A stretch of DNA of 64,000 bases, from assembly GCA_012184525.1 (NCBI GenBank), contig WOFQ01000047.1, positions 230,719 to 294,718 on the forward strand, in the 5' to 3' direction. The notes under the pieces are model-generated. The model was not told where the DNA came from and searched no databases. It saw only the letters and a list, made by a program, of their open reading frames with translations. Position numbers and translations under genes: made by a program. The stretch's first letter is position 1; the number at the start of each line of letters is the position of its first letter. Below, one piece after another: positions 55,974 through 64,000 of this stretch. The DNA is from Xenoacremonium recifei (taxonomy: Eukaryota > Ascomycota > Sordariomycetes > Hypocreales > Nectriaceae).

Positions 55974-56605
55974 TTGGTCATTTCGTTTGGCGTTTGACGT
56001 GCTTCGTTTCAGCATATAAGGATGTTGTTGGTCTTGACATTTGGCTATTCGTGCGGCGCAGATACTTCCAATCGTTATTGTCCCTTATTCACCGCCCATT
56101 TCGATGAGCTTCAACGCAATGGCCAGGTCGCTAGCTTAGAAATAATGGAGGTGCCGCTCATCGAGTCGGATCACGAAAGAGGCATGGAAACTTGAGTAGG
56201 CTGAAGATCTCGCTGAGAAGGATGGCGGCGGCCCTCTGCCCTCAAGTAGATATACTATGAATTCTAAAGCATAACTCCAAACTCGCTGCCTCCATGCAGT
56301 GGATGTAGGCATCCCTTCTTGCCATGCGCCATTCTAACTTCCCGTGGTATCGCCTTGATGAGCCATCAAGGCTACTTCTGAACGTAACATATAGTACAAA
56401 GGAAACCAATATCGTCCGTCGCTTGTTGGAGACGTAACTCAAACCAGTGAGGTCTCGTTGCTCAAACTCTCAGAGTATATGAGTACATTTTTGGCGTGAA
56501 TATGAAAACATATGTTGAAAAATGGTCTTCAGAAAAGGAGTAAAGAGCCGCAGGCCCATTGAACGAAGGACAAGAAAGTGAATTTCGACAAGAAAGTAAA
56601 TTTTA
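55974..56605. other. Convergent intergenic region ykt6 / disordered-protein gene
   Basis: AT-richer 3' flanks; ORFs at 56242-56742 minus have no conserved motif and lie beyond the stop of the next gene. Confidence 0.5.
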
Positions 56606-58573
56606 TCATGGTCCTCCTTCGACGACAGCCCAAGAGCTCTTCCGATGCATCTTGAATGGCCTTTGAGCCTCGCTAGCGTCTTCCGGATTGACAAGTGTAG
56701 GAGTGGCCGTCTTCGTTTCGACGAGGCGCTCGTTCTCTCCAACTGCGATTGGGAGTGTAGGTTCGGTTGCTGATCTAGGAGTACTACTTTCGTTGTTCTT
56801 TTTCTTGCGATTGATCGAATCCTGAAGAGGTCGCAGCATTTTGCGCTGCTGTTGTGATACGCTGATCTGCCGTGCTATGGATATTTGCACAGCGTTGCTC
56901 AAAGCCTCGTCGGCATCAACTTCTGCCGGTTTCTTCATGGCCGGGGAGGCCTTCGAGTTGGAGGGATCTGGCGAAGTAACAGAGGACGGCGGTGTGGCTT
57001 TCCGGGCAAGATTTGGACTGGACGATGCTGTCGAAGCTGGAGGAGACACCATCTGCCAGCTCGGTTCGGCAACAGTGGGTTTGAGTCTTTCCAAGATGTG
57101 AACTTCTGTCAACTCTCCATCTGTGCTTACTGGGGAGTCGAGAATAAGACTGGAGGTATCGGGCGTGAAAGGTGACGGTTGCATACTAGGTGATGCCTGC
57201 ATGCTGGGTGATAGCTTATTTGGTGACGGTTTGACTGACGGTTGTTTCAAATCTTGCTGCTTCAAAACTGGATGCTTTGGAGTAGACTGTTTGGGAGTAG
57301 GCTGCTTGTTGAACTTGGAAACAAGTTGAGTCGTCGGTCGAGGGTTAGCGGGAAGAGACAGCTTGATTTCTCGTTGCGGTTCTTTTCCCTTGCCGATGTG
57401 AACCACCTTCGCCTTCAGAGTTTCTTTCTGTGGTGTCTGCTCCTCGTCAAATGTAGCTTTGGCTGGAGAAGGAAGCATAGCTGGTGATGTGTTGGATCGT
57501 AACCGTGGAGATGGCTTTTGTATCACGCTTGCTCTCGATCCTCCAGGGGTTGTCGGAAACAAGGAGAATGTGGGCGAGTTCTTCGGTTGCGGTGACGTTG
57601 CTCGCCGCGGCCGTGGTAGTTCTTCTTCCAGTCCTTCTTTGGCAATCTGGTCGTTGATGGTTTTAAGACGATCCAAAGTGGCTTGTCGCCTAGCCAGCAA
57701 GGACGAGGCTGGCTGAGGTTGTTGCAAGACATTGCCGAACATGACACTGTACCTCTCCATCTTGATGTCGGGTATCTTCACATCCAGCAAGGCCAACTGT
57801 GGCACAGGCGGAATTGGAGATGGTGGAGGCCGTTCTATCTTCTTTGACTTGGAAGATTCTCCTCGTATCGACCGTGTTGAAGACTTTCGGCTCAGGTCCT
57901 TGGATGATTTCGAATCCTTGTGCTCCGGCTGCTGAACCATGATCGGCTCGGTCTCGGAACGTATCACTATCGGCCTGTGTTTGGGTGTTTTTCTGGGATC
58001 TTGGTCTCCTTGTCCCCCGGTCTTCTGAATTGACCCGGCGCCCGAAGAGACAGATGTGTTTGGTGTATGCGATGCATCTGTCATAGACCGTTGGGGAAGG
58101 CCTTCGGGCCTGCCCCTTTTGGACTTTGATCGTCCAAAAAGACCCCATTTCCGAGTCTTCGGTTTCGATTGCACATCTTCGGTTGGCTCTGGTATCTCGA
58201 AGGCCGCTGCGGTCATGGTTCTGGTGTAAGCTGGGGGAGTGAATCCAGGGGCCTGGGTTGGGCTTCCCAAAGCCATCCCGATAGCGACGACACCCGAATC
58301 TCCTTCTCCGAGGGACTCTGGAGTCGAGGTTCTGACAACAGTAGCCCGGGTGAGTGATTCGCCTTGTGGACTCGTTTCCGGTGACGGTAGTTGGCCGCGC
58401 ACCGGGATATGGTATGCCTTCACGTTCCCTTTCCCGTAGCTTTTCAAGGCGAGAGTGAGGTCATCTCTAGAAACTCTCTTGTCGAATGACGGCTTGTCGA
58501 AGGGTTTGCTGCTCGGCCCTGAGCTGGTGTTTGGCCGTTCCGCTACCGTCGCAGCTCTTGATCTTGGAGCCAT
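56606..58573 (-). CDS. Large disordered Ser/Pro-rich hypothetical protein (655 aa)
   Basis: Single exon, ATG at 58573 (first of the frame), stop at 56606. Nearly the whole chain is low-complexity Ser/Pro/Lys/Thr with many SP/TP sites. One block looks ordered and conserved: LLDVKIPDIKMERYSVMFGN followed by VLQQPQPASSLLARRQATLD around residues 265-310, ending in a short helix (RLKTINDQIAKEG). Basic clusters (KTRKWGLFGRSKSKRGRP) could be nuclear or membrane-proximal signals. A degenerate internal repeat of KQPTPKQSTPKHP and SPSMQASPSMQPSP type lies at ~430-480. A C-terminal helix (NAVQISIARQISVSQQQRKM) precedes a basic tail. No enzymatic domain is visible. The KMERYSVMFGNVL block seems to be the family signature, but I do not know a function; a phosphorylated adaptor or cell-polarity factor is only a guess. 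Confidence 0.7.
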   Translation of the reverse strand: MAPRSRAATVAERPNTSSGPSSKPFDKPSFDKRVSRDDLTLALKSYGKGNVKAYHIPVRGQLPSPETSPQGESLTRATVVRTSTPESLGEGDSGVVAIGMALGSPTQAPGFTPPAYTRTMTAAAFEIPEPTEDVQSKPKTRKWGLFGRSKSKRGRPEGLPQRSMTDASHTPNTSVSSGAGSIQKTGGQGDQDPRKTPKHRPIVIRSETEPIMVQQPEHKDSKSSKDLSRKSSTRSIRGESSKSKKIERPPPSPIPPVPQLALLDVKIPDIKMERYSVMFGNVLQQPQPASSLLARRQATLDRLKTINDQIAKEGLEEELPRPRRATSPQPKNSPTFSLFPTTPGGSRASVIQKPSPRLRSNTSPAMLPSPAKATFDEEQTPQKETLKAKVVHIGKGKEPQREIKLSLPANPRPTTQLVSKFNKQPTPKQSTPKHPVLKQQDLKQPSVKPSPNKLSPSMQASPSMQPSPFTPDTSSLILDSPVSTDGELTEVHILERLKPTVAEPSWQMVSPPASTASSSPNLARKATPPSSVTSPDPSNSKASPAMKKPAEVDADEALSNAVQISIARQISVSQQQRKMLRPLQDSINRKKKNNESSTPRSATEPTLPIAVGENERLVETKTATPTLVNPEDASEAQRPFKMHRKSSWAVVEGGP

Positions 58574-61500
58574 GGGGAACCCACTTGCGATGGCGACGAG
58601 GGTAGTTTATAGGAGATGTAGCAGAATGATGACCAAGTGCGAGGACCACCCAAGGCTTTTGAGTGTCTCTAGACCGCTTGAACTTTGATGACAGGGTCTG
58701 ATACACGTTTTGGTTCGTCGTGGGCCAGGGACTTGGTCTGTGTAGGTGACCGCTTGTCTACCCCCTCGTCCCACGAAACCACCCCCGCCTTGTTCAAACC
58801 TCTTATATCTGTAGGTAGAACCGATTTGATCATAGGCCGGATCCTCCGCGACGTTGAACGGGACTAATACGGGCAAAGTAGCGGGAGGCAGGGTTCTAGG
58901 TATGACGCGCGGGTGCGGCAAAGGACTTGTGTGTTTGTGAGGGTAGCAGAGGATCATGAATGTAAGCAATAATTTAACGAACCACGAATCGTATCGACAC
59001 ACGGAGTATCCTTTGTACGGTTGGTCGAGTCCAGCTCTTACAATTAGAAAAACAGGACAGTTACAAATTAAACCACCTTGGAAAGCAAAGAAAGTAAATC
59101 TTTGAGGGTATCCGGCTATTTGATCAGTTGCGCGAGTTTACCGCGGGGGGCTAAACAAGCGACACTCGTCGCATGTTTGAGGTTGATGGGACGGTTCTCT
59201 CGACATTAGATCCACGCCAGGATCACTACCCCGACTTGAGCCAAGCGCTGACCTCCGGTACCTGGGAACCCTGTCGACGGGAGAAGATGCGTGGACCCCT
59301 GGGGACGACGATGGCGAGTTTCGTGTGTCAGAAACCAACTTGTTGGAGGCTCCGGATAAGGGTATACGGCCTGGGGGTTCGTCGACGTTGCAGCCGGTCT
59401 CCTATCCAGCTGGACCTGAGAAGTTGCGAGATCGGTTGCTCGGTACATCGAAAGTTTACAGGCCAGTTATGATTCGAGAAACACCTTAAGATGCCAATTA
59501 ATGCATATGAACCATGGTACTGAGACTGCTGTCACAATGTAATCGGACATTCAGGCGGGACCGGGACAGAGCCTTGGCAGAGCCCTGGCAGAGCGCAGGC
59601 GAGGCGACGTCGATGTAACGCTGAATCGCATCGTCAATCTTTCAGGGCTAGAGGCGGTTGCAGAAATGGCTTGATTCTAATCGGCATCTCGGTCACTCGG
59701 GCACGGCATCAACCCACGAGGGGTGTTTCGAAGCGTTCTGGAAACGGAGGCCAGCCGCCCGTCCTCGCGCAGCCTGCCGGATAGTGAACCCCTAACCTTG
59801 CTGTTGTTGGTTGCGCCTTCGATACGTCGTATTGTTGTTTTCGGCAGTTGGATCGCTGGAGCGTACGTGCGTCTTCGATGCTGCGAATGGGGTTCTGACC
59901 AAGGCTTCAATTTAAAATTGGAGGAACAGGAGCTTGGCGGCCACGTCTGTCTGATACCCACCTGGTGCTTCGGCAGTCCAGATTCTATTTCCAGGGTAGA
60001 ATCTGGTGTTGCGGCTGATGCTGCAAAAAGGACGCCAGGGTAACAGAGGCCAATTAGCCAAAAGGACAATCAAATGAAGGACAAGCTGAACAATGACAGG
60101 AGGGCTGTATGTCCTCCGTTGGGTAACGCTGCGCCGGACGGGACAGCCGGTGCGACGGGTGTTTCCACGGGCGGATGCGACACTGGCTGCAGCCGACGGT
60201 GACTTCCAGAAACGTGTCGATCGTCGCTGGTGATGGATCATTGTCGATGTTCTCCTGCAGCTTGCGAGGTGCGCTTGTTAGAGACAGATTGGAGGTGAAG
60301 TTAAAGTTTGGAGTTCAGCTGGTCAGGCTCAAGCCAATGGATCTGGCAGGCGAATATCAATACGGAAGGTGCACCTCACAACCCCAAGCTGCTTTCCGCA
60401 TTAGAGCATCATCTTGATCGCCCGGCTTCCTTCAGTTCAGTCTCTGTCTTCCACCCTACAAAATCCTTTCTTTTTCTCATCATCGTCCACCGAAGAGCTC
60501 GTGCACGCGCATCATGGCCCGAAATGGCCGACGTTGAAGCACCTACCGATGACCCGCAGATTCCACGGGATCCAGGGGTCCAGGGGGGTTTCAAGTTGCA
60601 GCGTCCGGGGTCGTCGCGTTTCAAGATTGCAAATTTCGAGGACAGCCAACCCGCTGTTGCGGTCCGTCCTCCGGACTCCGTACCCTGACGTGCCTGAGCC
60701 CTATCAGGCCAGTATCCCTCCCCATTATGTACCTCGGTGCAGTAATGTCACAAGAAAGGAAGTCATCTCATCTCAGCCAGTTGCCCCAGGACTGCTTGAT
60801 GACCTGTCCCGCGGGCAAAGACACCAATTCCGCACTCTTGAAGCCAAGGGGATGATGTTGCATCGAAGGAAGCAGCCACGCAGCTTACCTGGGCACTTGA
60901 ACCTTGCACACCCTGTGACCCTTGGATGCAATACTCAGAGGGCTGGAATCATCTCAAACCCAGCCTCTGGACCCTTTGCGCCGGGTATTACCGCGCTGCT
61001 AAGCGCAATGCGTTCTAGGGCGCAGGATGCCTTATGAACGACGGCAGGATGCTGAAGGAAGAGAGGTTGTAATGTCTACAGGCCAAATTCGCCTGTAAGC
61101 TGGGGGGTTGCTCAGCTTCGAAGGTTCCTCCAACATGTGGGCTGCATTTTTGAAGAAACAAAACTTCATTTCCCGGTTCCATTACGATACCACGTCACGA
61201 GGCATGGGTTTTGCTTCCCCGCCAGACTCATTGACGGGTTCTGAGCTGATGAGATGCTATTTACAGCTTCGGTGGAGTCGAAACAGTCAGGGCTTGGGGA
61301 GAACAACAGGGTGACATGGACAAGCTTATCTTCGATGAGCCTCCTTCGTCCAGTCTTTCTCATTCAATCAGCAGCATGTCAAAAGATCCTCTCAGCCTGA
61401 AATTCGATGTAACAGTTAGTACTCCGTACGCCAAGCCAGGAAAGCATCATGGAGACTGGAGGATGACTTCTCCATACTGTCCGACAACATGGCTGCACCT

Positions 61501-62283
61501 CCTTGGACATAATCACCAGCAAACCCAGTTTCTGCCTGTGATTAGGTATGACGAATCAACACCAGTTCAAACACGATTCGAAGTTTCGTCTTTGTCTCAT
61601 CTTGGGGCCTTCATCTCACACAGCAGGCAGTCGTCATAAACAGTAGGCAGCCCCAAAAAGCCTCCGGTGAACTTTGGCGCCGGAACTACCCTCCCAGGCG
61701 TCGACAGTGACGTGATACCGATCCCCATAGCGCGGCAGAGCCAGCGAAGCTACGGGAGCTATCCAGCTATGCGTGAGCAGCGGGGAGAACAGCAACGGCC
61801 AGCAGCAGACGTCGATAGTAGCATCACTGCAGCCATCTGCTTAATAAGGCACGGAACCCAATAGGCATCAAGAGAAAGCCCAACGGCAGCAGCCCCTGCA
61901 TCATCGGGCCTGTGGAAAAGTAAACAGACCTGACTGCCTGAGCTGCTGCTCGCGAGTCATAGTGGGGTGGACGAGCCCAGCGCCCAAGGTACCCCTCCTT
62001 TGTAAACGGGCGGCGGGGAACCATTGGCCACCCGGCGCGATAACAATTTCTACCTTACCTTAGCAGTGGAGGGGCAGTCGGTCCTCTCCAAAGAAAGTCA
62101 CAACATCGTCCCTCCGATCCCACACCACCACCTAGACCACCGAGCAAACCTCACCCGCCTTTTCTCTCATCTCGAAACTTCAGCTGTGCCACCACCACCA
62201 ACAACGCCTCGCTCTAGTTCCTGTTTCTCCAAATCTACTCGCTTTCGCACCGTACCCTTCCAGTCCTCCATCTCTATTCCAAC
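58574..62283. other. 3.7-kb region without a supported gene; profilin promoter at its end
   Basis: Several ORFs of 60-207 codons exist (59677-60069 minus, 60414-61037 plus, 61316-61639 plus), but none shows a known motif or a coherent exon chain. The start MADVEAPTDDPQIP at 60524, followed after a frame change by YPDVPEPYQASIPPHYVP (about 60688-60730), looks protein-like and may mark a decayed or unrecognised gene. The profilin promoter/leader occupies roughly the last 350 nt. Confidence 0.4.
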
Positions 62284-62978
62284 ATGTCGTGGCAAGGTCA
62301 GTCAGCAGCTCAGGCGTTCGTCGGAATACCGCCCCGCGAGAGACAGAGCGAAGCCCCAACCCCACCTGGCGAGAATACACACAGCTAACACGCCTCACTG
62401 ACAGCTTACGTCGACACGAGGTAAACCGCGATTCGATTTTGGGCATCGGTGAGGGGATATACTGACATGGAGATGGCAGCTTGATTGGCACCGGCCACAT
62501 CGACAAGGCCGCCATCATCAGCGCCGCCGGCGATAGCGTCTGGGCCTCTTCATCCGGCTTCTCGGTAACGATCTTCTCGATACGCCAAACGTGCTGTGAC
62601 TGACCGTCGGCTGGATCTTGTAGCCCAAGCCCGACGAGATGAAGAAGGTTGCAGCCATCCTCAACGGTGACGAGGCGGCCAAGGATGCCGCTTTCGCCGA
62701 GGGCTTGTTCATCAACGGCGAGCGATTCGTCATGGCCCGGGCGGAGGACCGAAGCATCTACGCGCGATCCGTACGAACCACTCCTTCTCTCCGTGTCTCC
62801 CCGAACCCCTTGAGCGGGAAGCTGATGAGTGTTTAAATGACAGGGCCGAAAGGGCACCGCTATTGCCAAAACCAAACAGGCCATCATCATCGGCCACCAC
62901 CCCGAGACCGCCGTCGCTGGCAACGCTTCCACAGTTGTTGAGGGCCTGGCTGATTACTTGATCGGCGTGGGCTACTAA
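62284..62978 (+). CDS. Profilin
   Basis: Actin-monomer-, poly-proline- and PIP2-binding protein that feeds formin-driven actin assembly at hyphal tips. Five exons: 62284-62296, 62405-62420, 62480-62564, 62624-62770 and 62844-62978; 131 aa, the normal fungal length. The first two exons are tiny (13 and 16 nt) and encode MSWQAYVDT, the conserved profilin N-terminus; intron 1 is 108 nt. Then SLIGTGHIDKAAIISAAGDS, VWASSSGF, the joined PKPDEMKKVAAILNG, GERFVMARAEDRSIYARS, GRKGTAIAKTKQAIIIGHH and the C-terminal helix VVEGLADYLIGVGY. Every join restores the family consensus. Small early exons of this kind are often missed by gene finders. Confidence 0.96.
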
Positions 62979-63654
62979 ATGTTTACCGAGCGAGCGTGAT
63001 GGTGCCCACGATGGGCTACAGGGGAGCGGTCGCGGACGCGGATGTGGATCTTGTAAGGGAAGCCAGGCATGGCGGTGAGCGTTGCTGATCCAGGTCGAGG
63101 GAAACACCGAGGTGGAGGCCTTTTTCTTGAGATGTAGTTGAGGCCCAGGGGCGTTCGAGCAAGTTTGAACGCCTTCAGCGGTCGAGGGGGGAATCTTCTG
63201 TTCAGCCATAAATCGTCCGGACGAGCTGCTGGGTTTATATCGGTCCCGCATATAGGCAATACATCCCATATGCCCTCCATGACATATCTCGATTGAGATG
63301 CAAATATTGATACATATATCGTTATGGTGTTGCCTTGAGAAGCGTTGTAAGGGGTCCATATCAGAAACACGTAGATATCTTAGATGCCATAACGAGCATC
63401 TTGGTACGCCCAACAGCATCATATATAGTACAATGCATTTTCCACCTTTCTCCCGCAGCCCCGTCGCGGAACGGGATATGTAACGCCTATACCGACCGGC
63501 CTTGAAAGCGTAAAAGCCCAATCTATACTGTCCCAAACTCCACAACGTAATCGTGACAAGGGAATCTCTCCATAGGCTGACGGAATGCACAGATAGCCTC
63601 TCTGCCAGCCATTCCATGGCGCCCCAACTCGACCGACGTGGAACGACAGAGCTC
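62979..63654. other. Convergent intergenic region profilin / got1
   Basis: 3' flanks of convergent genes, AT-rich at 63230-63430. The 320-codon minus ORF here runs through profilin exons and intergenic DNA and is not a gene. Confidence 0.5.
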
Positions 63655-63951
63655 TTAGACAGGGAGCTCAGCGTTCCGCCGTCCCAGACCAACTCTGTCC
63701 ACGATCATGCCGATATACGGGCCCACGACAGGCAGGCCGCGCGCGAAGCTGGCGATGGTGCCCAAGAAGTCGCCGAACAGGACGACAATGCCGTACGCCT
63801 CGACGAGGAACCCGATAAAGGTCCATCGCATGAGGATCAGGATCAACCCCGCGAAGAAGGCTGCCGTCCCTTTGGCTTTCTGCTTGCGGGCGAAGAAGAG
63901 CAGCGTCTTCTGCGGGCCAATTATAATGGTGAGGCCGATGAGGAACAGAAT
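63655..63951 (-). CDS. got1: Got1-like Golgi transport protein, 5' exon(s) outside window
   Basis: Small four-span membrane protein of ER/Golgi vesicles that helps COPII traffic. The exon 63655-63951 starts at an acceptor (CCTACAG) in phase 0 and ends TAA at 63655. It contains ILFLIGLTIIIGPQKTLLFF, ARKQKAKGTAAFFAGLILIL, MRWTFIGFLVEAYGIVVLFG and DFLGTIASFARGLPVVGPYI, then GMIVDRVGL, the conserved Got1 C-terminal part of 98 residues here. Yeast Got1 has 138 residues, so about 40 N-terminal residues including TM1 lie on exon(s) to the right. 63952-64000 is intron with a GCTAACC-like branch at about 63970. Convergent with profilin. Confidence 0.92.
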   Translation of the reverse strand: MLFLIGLTIIIGPQKTLLFFARKQKAKGTAAFFAGLILILMRWTFIGFLVEAYGIVVLFGDFLGTIASFARGLPVVGPYIGMIVDRVGLGRRNAELPV

Positions 63952-64000
63952 CTGTAGGCACGCGAGCAGCGGTTAGCGACGAAGTTCGAGGGTCGGGGGG

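Noticed and set aside
59677..60069. 130-aa ORF with a signal-peptide-like start (MSFWLIGLCYPGVLFAASA)
   Set aside because: The rest is Arg/Ser/Pro-rich and random-looking with no cysteine pattern; considered as a small secreted effector but unsupported.
62730..63692. 320-codon minus-strand ORF
   Set aside because: Antisense to profilin exons and an intron and extends over the got1 3' end; no conserved motif.

Overview
The window is nuclear DNA of a filamentous ascomycete (Pezizomycotina, most likely a Sordariomycete; this placement is inference). The evidence is compact protein-coding genes with short GT-AG introns (mostly 48-112 nt, often with CTAAC/CTGAC-like branch points), long 5' leaders, a fused CPSase-ATCase gene with a decayed dihydroorotase region, SUR7/PalI, MscL-like and DFG5-type cell-wall genes, and two nuclear tRNA genes, one with a canonical intron. 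I find no rRNA, CRISPR array, intact transposon or secondary-metabolite gene cluster.

Layout. 1-5.6 kb: 3' part of vps17 (+), csn6 (-), a small basic/Ser-rich protein (+) and a small Cys/His-rich protein (-). 5.65-11.9 kb: a gene-poor stretch with tandem repeats, a possible foldback element and the long leader of the next gene. 11.9-15 kb: a PCL/Pas1-like cyclin (+) converging on pyridoxamine-phosphate oxidase pdx3 (-). 15.1-21.9 kb: the 2240-aa pyrimidine enzyme pyrABCN (-). 23.4-25.8 kb: a glutamine-rich SS18-like protein (-) and tRNA-Arg(ACG). 26.8-28.2 kb: histidinol-phosphate aminotransferase his5 (+).

28.6-38.8 kb is a run of cell-surface genes: a GH76 DFG5/DCW1-type GPI protein, two divergent paralogous GPI-type surface proteins, an MscL-like channel and a SUR7/PalI-family protein. 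A tRNA-Ile(AAT) with a 22-nt intron and a Rab-type GTPase follow. 43.2-48.2 kb is the most unusual segment. It has an orphan sulfate-permease exon, then a 193-aa acidic protein whose two introns are nearly identical. Then comes a 1221-aa UPF1-type SF1 helicase with ten C-terminal zinc knuckles. The helicase ORF begins 15 nt after the stop of the upstream ORF and in the same frame, so the two may be one gene (spliced or split by a stop) or a dicistronic unit. 48.6-58.6 kb: slh1 (-), ykt6 (+) and a long disordered protein (-). 62.3-64 kb: profilin (+) and the 3' part of got1 (-).

Most genes are housekeeping and unrelated in pathway. The exceptions are the cell-surface run, where a GPI-protein cross-linking enzyme, GPI proteins and membrane-stress proteins lie together, and the helicase locus. 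The helicase locus is the best candidate here for an undescribed system. All exon joins were read by hand from splice signals and frame continuity, without transcript data.
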